A stretch of 8,644 nucleotides of DNA, from positions 1 through 8,644 of the forward strand of contig JACQVO010000303.1 in assembly GCA_016209725.1 (NCBI GenBank), given 5' to 3'. Under the pieces are notes generated by a model that searched no databases, was not told the DNA's origin, and worked only from the letters and a program-made list of their open reading frames with translations. Within the stretch, counting starts at the first letter, position 1, and the number at the start of each line of letters is the position of its first letter. Made by a program: the position numbers and the translations under genes. The stretch comes from Candidatus Methylomirabilota bacterium (GTDB lineage Bacteria > Methylomirabilota > Methylomirabilia > Methylomirabilales > 2-02-FULL-66-22). Positions 1 to 6,599 of this stretch are shown here, in pieces.

Positions 1-1210
1 AAAAGGTCTGAATATAGTTCGTCGTCTCGTCGTAGAGGCGTTGCTCGCATGGGTGGCACGGTTCGCCGGGCCGGTACGAGCCACAGCGCGCCAGGTCGTA
101 ACTCACGGTCTGGCTCTCGCGCTCGGGATAGATCCGGCGACCATCGTAGTAGACCATTTCCTCCTTAGTACGGCGAAGGAAATGTCGAGCCCGAGTCTCG
201 AGGGGATAGCCGTGAAACGCCTCCGGCATGGTCAGAACATCGGGTTCCAGCAGCTTCCAGAGGGCAAAGTACGGATAGTCCTTCCCCATGTGGGGAGTGG
301 CCGTCAGCAGAAGGAGGTGGCGGCAACGAGGAGCAAGTCTTTCAGCCAGTTTGTACCGTTCTGTCCTGCGGACCGAGAGGTCCGGGTTCCGGTCGGCAGA
401 GAGCTTGTGCGCTTCGTCGAAAACGACGAGGTCGCAGGGCTCGACTCCAACCTCCTCAAACCGTTCCAGCGTACGCCCGCCGCTCAGCGTATCCACGCTG
501 ACGATCAGAAGGCTACTCCACGGCCCGATGAAGGGATTATCAGCCTTGGATTCGGGCCCCGAGAGGATGCGGAACGGGAGGTTGAAGAGGGTTCGCAGCT
601 CGCGCTCCCAGTTCCCGACCAGGCCCGCGGGGGGAACGATCAAAACCCGGCGGACGAGCCGGCGGGTCAGCATCTCTCGGATGTAGAGACCCGTCATGAT
701 CGTCTTCCCCGCGCCGGCGTCATCAGCCAGGAGAAACCGCAAATGCGGTTCGGGAAGCATGTGTTCATAGACGGCGATTCGCTGGTGGGGCAGTGGATCG
801 ATCAGCGAAGTTTCAGTAGCGAAGGATGGGTTGAAGAGGTGGCCATGGGACAGGCGTTCACCCTCCGCAACCAGCCTGACCACTTCGGGGTCGGCACCAA
901 AGTCCAGGATGGAGGATTCGAGAAGAGAGGACTCTTGGGTCGGTTGCTGGTGTACCGTATAGGCGTCCGCCGACTCCTTCACACTCCGAACATGACGTGC
1001 GCGTCCAGAAGTGTACGAAGCATCGGAGCGAACACGTTCCTCAAGCTCGGCCAACCGCAGCAACGCCAAACGGGAAGGCCGAGAGGCGCCATTCTCCCAG
1101 CGGTTGACGGTGGCAAATGTGACCCCGAGGCGTTCGGCGAGCTGGACCTGAGTGAGTCCAAGTTGCCCCCTCAGTCCTCGGATTCTGTTCCTGATATCTC
1201 GTCCGTCCAT
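1..1210 (-). CDS. XRE helix-turn-helix / SNF2-family helicase-ATPase, C-terminus beyond left edge
   Basis: The frame is open from the ATG at 1210 to base 1, giving 403 visible residues and no stop, so the gene is cut by the window edge. Residues 6-55 form an XRE-type helix-turn-helix (LTQVQLAERLGV, then TVNRWENG). A superfamily 2 ATPase core follows: PLPHQ at 139-143, Walker A DDAGAGKT at 163-170, motif Ia around LIVPPAGLVGNWERE (190-204), DEAH at 265-268, TATPH at 303-307, and the SNF2/HepA-type FLRRTKEEM at 344-352. The second RecA lobe is missing. An in-frame TGA at 1226-1228 and GGAG at 1217-1220 fix the start. SNF2 proteins use ATP to translocate on duplex DNA; bacterial members occur in transcription recycling (RapA) and phage defence (for example DrmD of DISARM). 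The HTH fusion and separate promoter favour a defence or regulatory role, but this is inference. Third-position GC of the first 60 codons is about 65%, against about 90% in the dehydrogenase gene. Confidence 0.9.
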   Translation of the reverse strand, partial: MDGRDIRNRIRGLRGQLGLTQVQLAERLGVTFATVNRWENGASRPSRLALLRLAELEERVRSDASYTSGRARHVRSVKESADAYTVHQQPTQESSLLESSILDFGADPEVVRLVAEGERLSHGHLFNPSFATETSLIDPLPHQRIAVYEHMLPEPHLRFLLADDAGAGKTIMTGLYIREMLTRRLVRRVLIVPPAGLVGNWERELRTLFNLPFRILSGPESKADNPFIGPWSSLLIVSVDTLSGGRTLERFEEVGVEPCDLVVFDEAHKLSADRNPDLSVRRTERYKLAERLAPRCRHLLLLTATPHMGKDYPYFALWKLLEPDVLTMPEAFHGYPLETRARHFLRRTKEEMVYYDGRRIYPERESQTVSYDLARCGSYRPGEPCHPCEQRLYDETTNYIQTF

Positions 1211-1233
1211 CCCCTGCTCCAGACTTCAAATGG

Positions 1234-1247
1234 TATAACACATTATA
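1234..1247. promoter_or_regulatory. Palindrome overlapping the -10 box, possible operator
   Basis: TATAA (1234-1238), a 4-bp spacer, and TTATA (1243-1247) form a perfect inverted repeat covering the -10 element and the likely transcription start. A repressor bound here would block the promoter. The XRE domain encoded just downstream is an obvious candidate for autoregulation. The arms are short and AT-rich, so chance or -10-box composition could also explain them. Confidence 0.35.
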
Positions 1248-1270
1248 TAGCGTCGAAATAGCCCAGTCAA
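1242..1270 (-). promoter_or_regulatory. Sigma70-type promoter of the XRE-SNF2 gene
   Basis: On the minus strand TTGACT (1265-1270) and a perfect TATAAT (1242-1247) are separated by exactly 17 bp. Predicted transcription start is near 1235, which leaves a leader of about 25 nt carrying GGAG before the ATG at 1210. The DNA upstream of the -35 box, to about 1315, is AT-rich and could act as an UP element. This is the strongest promoter match in the window. Confidence 0.85.
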
Positions 1271-1596
1271 TTCCAATTTTGTTGTTTCGTGAATTAATCA
1301 AACGATATGTAGTCGAGAAGAAGTCGCAGAGACTCGTGTGGTGGGTGCGCATTGGCTCCGATAGCCCTGTACCGTAATGGAAATGCCATGGCCCCCGGCA
1401 TGAAGAGAGAGTTTCGGCAGGCGGCTGAATCCAGAAGCGATGGTTGCGGCGGGGGGCGTCGGTGTCGGAGTGGCTCCCGGGATCCGTGGTCGTCAAAAGT
1501 CCTGGGTCTCGGGTCATGTGTCCCAGGCCACAAGACACTGCACCCAAAGACGCGGGATCCGGTATTCTGGGTCAGCCGGAAGAACGTGCCGCGGAG
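1271..1596. other. Intergenic stretch without a convincing gene
   Basis: These 326 bp lie between the end of the dehydrogenase gene and the promoter of the XRE-SNF2 gene, both on the minus strand. Short open frames exist on both strands but none has a recognisable domain or a clear ribosome binding site. The part nearest 1271 is AT-rich (to about 1315), and the rest returns to high GC. It contains a weak terminator-like hairpin (1493-1527) and a 9-bp direct repeat CGGGATCCG at 1478-1486 and 1553-1561. Confidence 0.6.
1493..1527 (-). terminator. Weak intrinsic terminator candidate after the dehydrogenase operon
   Basis: On the minus strand CCTGGG (1522-1527) and CCCAGG (1501-1506) can pair as a 6-bp GC-rich stem with a 15-nt loop, followed by ACTTTTG. 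It lies about 70 bp after the dehydrogenase stop codon and upstream of the next promoter, where a terminator is expected. The stem is short, the loop long and the T-run only four bases, so it could be a chance pairing. Confidence 0.3.
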
Positions 1597-4488
1597 TTAG
1601 GGCAGCGCGTCGGCCAGGACTTCCACCAGATGGCGGGCCGTGCGCCCGGTGCCGTGGGGGATCTGCTGGCGGCAGGAGACGCCGGCCGCCACGATTTCCC
1701 ACTCCGGGCCCTTGGCCTTGACCGCGGGGAAGAGTCGCCGGTTGCCGATGGCGAGGGACAGCTCGTAGTGCTCCTTCTCGTAGCCGAAGGAGCCGGCCAT
1801 GCCGCAGCAGCCGGAATCCACCTCTTCGACCCTCGCCTCCGGCAGCAGCCGGAGCACCTGCAGGCTGGGACCGGAACCGATCAGGGCCTTCTGGTGACAG
1901 TGGCCGTGCAGGAGCAGGGAGCGGGCCCCGTTGGTGAACGGCAGATTCAGCGCGCCGCGCTCGTGCAGGCCCAGCAGGAACTCCTCGATCATGAAGGTGT
2001 CTTTGGCCAGCGCCCCGACACGGGGGTCTTCCAGCAGATCGGGATACTCGTCGCGGAAAGTCAGGATGCAGCTTGGCTCGCAGCCCACGATGGGGATGCC
2101 CCTGGCCGCATAGCCCGACAGGTGGTCCACATTGTCGGCGGCGTTGGCCTTGGCCTCCCGCAGGAGTCCCTTGGAAATCATGGGACGACCGCAGCACTTC
2201 TTGTCCGGCAGGATCACCTCAAAGCCGGCCCTCTCCAGGACCTTCACCGCGGCCTTGCCGATCTCGGGATAGTTATAGGTCATGTAGCAGTCATTGAAGA
2301 GGACGACAGGACCCTGGCTTGGCGCCGGCCGTCCTCCGTTCCGCGAGGCGAACCAGCGGTCGAACGTCTGCGAGGCGAAGGGTGGAAGCCGGCGGCTCCG
2401 GTGGATGCCGAGAAACCGCTCGAAGAGCCGGCGGGCCGGCCCGCTGTTGGCGACCCAGTTGGAGAGCGGGGCGAAGGCGCAGCCCAGCCGGTTCAGCCTC
2501 TCGATGTTGCCGAAGAGCCGCGCCCGCAGCGGCGTCCCGTGCCGGTCGTAGTAGTGGGCCAGGAACTCGTACTTCAGCTTGGCCAGGTCCACGTTGGACG
2601 GGCACTCGGCCTTGCACCCCTTGCACTCCAGGCAGAGGTCGAAGACCTCGTGCATCCGCGGGCTGGTCAGGGCATCCGCGGGCAGGTGACCGTTGATGGC
2701 GGCCCGCAAGGCGTTGGCCCGGCCCCGGGTGGAATGCTCCTCCTCCCGCGTGACCATGTAGGAGGGGCACATGGTCCCTTCCAGCTTCTTCTTGCACACG
2801 GCTGCGCCGTTGCACATCTCGATGGCCCGGTCGAAGCCGCCCTCCCGCGTGTAGGTGAAGAACGTCTTCACCTGCCGGGCCCGGTATTTCCCCCCGTAGC
2901 GCAGGTTCTCGGTCATGGGGGGCGCGTCCACGATCTTGCCCGGGTTCATGATTCTCTTGGGATCGCAGGTGGACTTGAGCTCTTTGAACGCCTGGTAGAG
3001 CGCCGGCCCGAAGAACTTCTCGTTCCAGCACGAGCGGGACAGGCCATCGCCGTGCTCCGCGCTGATGGACCCGCCGAACTCCATCACCAGGTCGCAGACC
3101 CCTTCGGCGATGGACCGCAGCTTCTCCACCTCCGGCTGCTGCTTGAGGTCGATCAGGGGCCGGATGTGCAGGCACCCCACCGAGGCGTGGGCGTAGTAGG
3201 CGGCCTCGGTCCCGTGGGATCGCACGATGTGGTCGAAGCGCCGGATGTACTCGGCCAGGCGTTCCGGAGGCACGGCGGTGTCCTCGATGCCGGCGATGGG
3301 CTTGCTGTCGCCCGGCATCCCCAAGAGGAGGCCCAGCCCCGCCTTGCGCACCTTCCAGATCTTCTGCTGATCTTCGGCGGTGACGGCCCGGGTGAAGGCG
3401 ATGCCGATGCCCTGCCGCGTGAGGTGGGTCTGGAGCCGATCCAGCTTGGCGGCCAGCTCTTCCCGCGACGCCCCCTGGTACTCCACCAGGAGCAGCGCGC
3501 CCGGATCCCCCTGCACGAAGGTCAGTTGCCGGGCGTATTCCAGGGAGGCCCGGGTGAGGTTCATGACGTACTTGTCCATCAGCTCGACGGCCGACGGCCC
3601 CGTCGTGAGAATCTCCATGGTGGATTCCAGGGCCTCCAGCATGCTCCGGTAGTGCACGACCATGAGGGCGGTCATCTTGGGACGGGGCTCCAGGTTGATC
3701 CTGGCCTCCAGGGTCGTGGCCAGCGTGCCCTCCGAGGCCACCAGCATCCGCACCAGGTTGAAGGGCTTTCCGTCCACGAATTCATCCAGGGCGTATCCTC
3801 CCACCCGGCGCATGATCTTGGGGTAGCGCTGGCGGATCTCGTCCCGATGGGTTGCGGCCAGCCGCTGGATCACCCGATAGCAGTCCCCCTCCAACCCCGG
3901 CGCCCGCAGCTTGGCCTCCAGCTCTGCGTCGGAAAGGGCCCGGGCGGTGACCACCTGCGCGTCGGACAGGACGGCCCGCATCTCCAGGACGTGCTCGAGG
4001 GTCCGCCCGTAGATGATGGAGCGCGCTCCCGAGGAGTTGTTCCCCATCATGCCCCCGATGGTGGCGCGGTTGCTGGGGGAGACGTCGGGGGCGAACCAGA
4101 GGCCGTGGGGGCGGAGCTCCACGTTGAGCTCGTCCAGGACCACACCGGGCTGGATGCGCGCCCAGCGCTCCTCCCCGTTCACCTCCAGGACCTGGTTGAG
4201 GTGCTTGGACATGTCGAGCTGGACGGCCCGCCCGACCGCCTGCCCCGCCAGGGCGGTTCCGGCCCCCCGCGGGAGGACCGGGACGCCGTGCCGGCCGCAG
4301 ATCTCGACGGCGGCGATGGCATCCTCGGGCGTCCTGGGGATCACGACGCCCAAGGGCTCGATCTCGTAGAGACTCGCATCGGTGCTGTACAGCACCCGGC
4401 TCATGGCATCGAAGCGGACCTCGCCGTTCACCCGCTTCCGCAGTTCGTGAATCAGCTCGTCCATGCCGGCCGTCGCCGTGTCCGTCAT
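1597..4488 (-). CDS. FAD-linked oxidase / Fe-S (CCG) fusion dehydrogenase, YdiJ or D-2-hydroxyacid type
   Basis: This 963-residue protein joins a GlcD-like flavoprotein to a GlcF-like iron-sulphur part, the architecture of YdiJ (about 1000 residues), D-2-hydroxyglutarate dehydrogenases and some D-lactate dehydrogenases. The FAD-binding PCMH domain covers about 40-220 (PRGAGTALAGQAVG at 73-86, GGMMGNNSSG at 145-154). The FAD-oxidase C-terminal domain covers about 240-520, with HASVGCLHIRP at 434-444 and SAEHGDG at 476-482, whose histidines fit metal and substrate binding. Cluster cysteines are C559, C565 and C574-P, then C619, C622, C625 and C629-P. Two CCG blocks follow, C734/C765-C766/C803/C807 and C864/C894-C895/C939. 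There is no signal peptide or membrane segment, so it is probably cytoplasmic and passes electrons to a soluble or peripheral acceptor. AGGAG at 4498-4502 supports the ATG at 4488. It is the last gene of the operon. The exact hydroxyacid substrate cannot be read from sequence. Confidence 0.92.
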   Translation of the reverse strand: MTDTATAGMDELIHELRKRVNGEVRFDAMSRVLYSTDASLYEIEPLGVVIPRTPEDAIAAVEICGRHGVPVLPRGAGTALAGQAVGRAVQLDMSKHLNQVLEVNGEERWARIQPGVVLDELNVELRPHGLWFAPDVSPSNRATIGGMMGNNSSGARSIIYGRTLEHVLEMRAVLSDAQVVTARALSDAELEAKLRAPGLEGDCYRVIQRLAATHRDEIRQRYPKIMRRVGGYALDEFVDGKPFNLVRMLVASEGTLATTLEARINLEPRPKMTALMVVHYRSMLEALESTMEILTTGPSAVELMDKYVMNLTRASLEYARQLTFVQGDPGALLLVEYQGASREELAAKLDRLQTHLTRQGIGIAFTRAVTAEDQQKIWKVRKAGLGLLLGMPGDSKPIAGIEDTAVPPERLAEYIRRFDHIVRSHGTEAAYYAHASVGCLHIRPLIDLKQQPEVEKLRSIAEGVCDLVMEFGGSISAEHGDGLSRSCWNEKFFGPALYQAFKELKSTCDPKRIMNPGKIVDAPPMTENLRYGGKYRARQVKTFFTYTREGGFDRAIEMCNGAAVCKKKLEGTMCPSYMVTREEEHSTRGRANALRAAINGHLPADALTSPRMHEVFDLCLECKGCKAECPSNVDLAKLKYEFLAHYYDRHGTPLRARLFGNIERLNRLGCAFAPLSNWVANSGPARRLFERFLGIHRSRRLPPFASQTFDRWFASRNGGRPAPSQGPVVLFNDCYMTYNYPEIGKAAVKVLERAGFEVILPDKKCCGRPMISKGLLREAKANAADNVDHLSGYAARGIPIVGCEPSCILTFRDEYPDLLEDPRVGALAKDTFMIEEFLLGLHERGALNLPFTNGARSLLLHGHCHQKALIGSGPSLQVLRLLPEARVEEVDSGCCGMAGSFGYEKEHYELSLAIGNRRLFPAVKAKGPEWEIVAAGVSCRQQIPHGTGRTARHLVEVLADALP

Positions 4489-4515
4489 CGGTCCGCTCTC
4501 CTCTGGGGCCCGCCC

Positions 4516-5520
4516 TTAGTTGCCCGACCACGACAGTCGGTAAATGGCGTTTGTGCTGGCCAGGATCATGCGGCCCCGGCCGTCGAAGGCCAGGCCCACC
4601 AGATTCTCGCCCGCCACGGCCAGCGTGGCCTGGCCGTCGCTCCCGATCTTGAAGACCCCGCGCTCTCCTTTGTGGATGGCAACCACGAAGAGGTTCCCGT
4701 CCCCGTCGTAGGCCAGGCCCTGGGGACGGGCCAGATGCTCGAAGAAACGGGAGACCGTCCCCCGCGTGCCGATGCGGTAAATCGGATCGTCGTTGGAGAG
4801 CGTGGGCGCCGTCACGTAGAGGTCCCCATCCGGTCCGAAGGCCAGGTGATAGGCGGCCACGCTCGCCGGGAGCTTGGCGAAACGTCGCGCGGCCCCGGTC
4901 GAATCCACCGCGAAGATTCCCCCTGACCGATCGCCGACGAACAGCGTCCCGTCCTGGCGGAATGCGATCCCGGTGGCGACGCCCATCCCCTCGACGAAGA
5001 CCTCGACCCGGCCGGGACCCGTGACCCGGCGGACGGTCCCGTCGTTCCGGCACGAGATGAACAGGGTGCCGCCCGGATCAAAGGCCAGACCGGTCGGGTT
5101 GACGAGGTCGCTCAGGTACGGCTCCGCCCGGCCATCGGCGGAGATCCGGAAGACCGAGGCGCCCCCCGGCGGGGCCTGTCCCCGGCTGCCGCTGAAGGTG
5201 GTGATGATGTATCCCTCCGGGTCCACCACGGGGTTGGCCACGGGATGCAGCTCGTCCGCGAGTTTCTCTGCGACCTCGAAGTACGGGCCTTGAACGACCG
5301 CCTCGAGCCAGGCGAGCTGGATGAACCCCGAGGGGGCGCCCTCGGGGATGGGGGCGACGATCTTGGTCGGGGACGCGATCAGGGGCCGGCTCTCGACCCC
5401 GGAGAACCGGGGAGAGGGTTGTCCTCCCTCGGGCCCGCACAGGCCCTCGCCGAGTATGGTGACCCGGCCGCCCTCCACGCCGGCCAGGGGACGCACCCGA
5501 AGGATGCGGGGGGTTGTCAC
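4516..5520 (-). CDS. IPT/TIG domain plus SMP-30/NHL-type beta-propeller protein
   Basis: The likely start is the GTG at 5520, preceded by AGGAG at 6-nt spacing; the open frame continues upstream to 5940 but that part lies antisense inside the preceding gene. The product has 334 residues. Residues 1-85 resemble an IPT/TIG immunoglobulin-like fold (PRILRVRPLAGVEGGRVTI, then a central PIPEGAPSGF). The rest is a six-bladed propeller of SMP-30/gluconolactonase/NHL type, with blade cores at about 92-111, 141-158 (NPTGLAFDPGGTLFIS), 181-198, 222-240, 265-282 and 306-322. SMP-30 relatives hydrolyse sugar lactones, while NHL proteins may only bind ligands; I did not assign catalytic metal ligands. No signal peptide is visible, which is unusual for a TIG protein. 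It starts 89 bp after the GalT-like gene and ends 27 bp before the FAD/Fe-S dehydrogenase, so lactone or hydroxyacid metabolism is plausible but unproven. Confidence 0.85.
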   Translation of the reverse strand: MTTPRILRVRPLAGVEGGRVTILGEGLCGPEGGQPSPRFSGVESRPLIASPTKIVAPIPEGAPSGFIQLAWLEAVVQGPYFEVAEKLADELHPVANPVVDPEGYIITTFSGSRGQAPPGGASVFRISADGRAEPYLSDLVNPTGLAFDPGGTLFISCRNDGTVRRVTGPGRVEVFVEGMGVATGIAFRQDGTLFVGDRSGGIFAVDSTGAARRFAKLPASVAAYHLAFGPDGDLYVTAPTLSNDDPIYRIGTRGTVSRFFEHLARPQGLAYDGDGNLFVVAIHKGERGVFKIGSDGQATLAVAGENLVGLAFDGRGRMILASTNAIYRLSWSGN

Positions 5521-5609
5521 ACGGATCTCCTCTCTGGGCTCGGACCGCCCGGCCGCGGCCAACGGCGGACGCACCGCGCGGCCTGGCCGATTCCCGCCGC
5601 CTCCCCGGC

Positions 5610-6599
5610 TCAGCCGGCGGGGGTGTCGCGCAACTGCCGCGCTGCTTGCTCGGGCGTGACCGGATTGACGTAGAACTCTTCCTCCCGGTGCAGGCGCGTC
5701 ACCTCCACCTGTCGCGGCAGCACTTCGATGTGCCAGTGGAAGTCGTGGGGGAGACTCTCCCATGCGATGCCCCAGATCGGCGGCGACTTCTCGTTGGGGG
5801 CGGTGTGCAGGACCATGTGATAGTCCGGCGTCCTCCGCTCCACCCGCAGGAGAACGCTCTTCAGGAGCACGGCCAGGCGAGCCAGGGCCGCGTCGTCGAG
5901 ATCCTCGAACCGATGGGCGTGGATGGCCGGGAAGATCCACACTTCATAGGCGAAGCGCGGGGCGAAGGGGCAGAACGCCACCAAGTCCGCCTGGCGCTCC
6001 ACCAGCCGCGTCCCCTGTTCGACCTCCTGCCGGACGATGTCACAGTACAGGCACCGCTCCTTCAGGTCGTAGTGATACTTGCTCCAGCGGAGTTCCGCCT
6101 CCAGCCGCCGCGGGATGACAGGGGTGGCCACCAGATGCGAGTGGGCGTGCGGGATCAGGGAGCCCGCCAGGAGGCCCTGATTCTTGAAGACCTGGACGTA
6201 GCGAAACCGGACGTCGTTGTTGAGGTCCCGGATCCGCTGCCGGAACATCTGGAGGACTCGAGCAATGTCCTCCGCGGGAAGGCGCGCCAGGGTCGTCGCA
6301 TGCTCCGGCGTTTCCACCACGACCTCGTGGGCCCCCACGTTTCGCATCCGGTCGTACAGGCCTTCGGCCTCGCGTGCCAACTCGCCCTCCACCTGGAACA
6401 CGGGCATCCTGTCGGGGAAGGCGCGCACGCGCCAGGCGCCGTCCGGGCCCGGGATGCTGGCCAGCGTCGGGGGTGTCTCGGCCTCGTGCCCCGGGCAGAA
6501 GGGGCAACCGTCCAAGGCCTCTTTCTGCCCGGAATCGCCGCCCGTGTGACCCACCAGGACCCAGTTCCGGGTGGTGGGGTCCTGGCGCATCTCGATCAC
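5610..6599 (-). CDS. galT: GalT-family galactose-1-phosphate uridylyltransferase-like protein (HIT superfamily)
   Basis: The 329-residue product matches GalT in length and motif order. True GalT swaps UMP between UDP-glucose and galactose-1-phosphate in the Leloir pathway, through a uridylyl-histidine intermediate. Visible motifs: the N-terminal RQDPTTRNWVL, a zinc-type CPFC at 32-35, NVGAHEV with H91, the active-site block HAHSH at 151-155, a second CLYC at 183-186, HAHRF at 227-231, and FHWHIEVLPR at 287-296, which carries the C-terminal metal histidines. The classical active site is HPH(G/S)Q; here the glutamine position is histidine, so the substrate may differ (another sugar nucleotide or a phosphorylase-like reaction). 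The GTG at 6599 overlaps the nfo stop as GTGA and has a G-rich ribosome site just upstream; an ATG three codons in (6590) is the alternative. Overlap implies translational coupling to nfo. Family assignment is firm, substrate is not. Confidence 0.85.
   Translation of the reverse strand: MIEMRQDPTTRNWVLVGHTGGDSGQKEALDGCPFCPGHEAETPPTLASIPGPDGAWRVRAFPDRMPVFQVEGELAREAEGLYDRMRNVGAHEVVVETPEHATTLARLPAEDIARVLQMFRQRIRDLNNDVRFRYVQVFKNQGLLAGSLIPHAHSHLVATPVIPRRLEAELRWSKYHYDLKERCLYCDIVRQEVEQGTRLVERQADLVAFCPFAPRFAYEVWIFPAIHAHRFEDLDDAALARLAVLLKSVLLRVERRTPDYHMVLHTAPNEKSPPIWGIAWESLPHDFHWHIEVLPRQVEVTRLHREEEFYVNPVTPEQAARQLRDTPAG

Noticed and set aside
41..1261. Plus-strand open frame of 406 codons across the left region
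   Set aside because: It is the in-register antisense of the XRE-SNF2 gene, whose ATPase motifs and promoter are unmistakable; the plus-strand translation has no recognisable motif.
1282..1310. Possible plus-strand promoter TTGTTT-17-ATATGT
   Set aside because: The -10 match is poor, and no gene or RNA structure follows on that strand.
1041..1547. Minus-strand open frames in the intergenic stretch (1041-1547 and 1294-1533)
   Set aside because: They cross the strong promoter or overlap the XRE-SNF2 start in another frame, have no domain and have no clear ribosome site.
1444..4926. A plus-strand open frame of 1160 codons antisense to the dehydrogenase and part of the propeller gene
   Set aside because: Its codons are exactly in register with the minus-strand codons, so a stop would need TTA, CTA or TCA in the sense genes, which are avoided at this GC3. 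The translation is rich in G, P, H and Q with no domain, and the minus-strand proteins are clearly real.
5521..5940. Upstream extension of the TIG/SMP-30 frame by 140 codons
   Set aside because: It runs out of frame through the end of the GalT-like gene and is arginine- and proline-rich with no fold. The GTG at 5520 has a proper AGGAG at 6-nt spacing.
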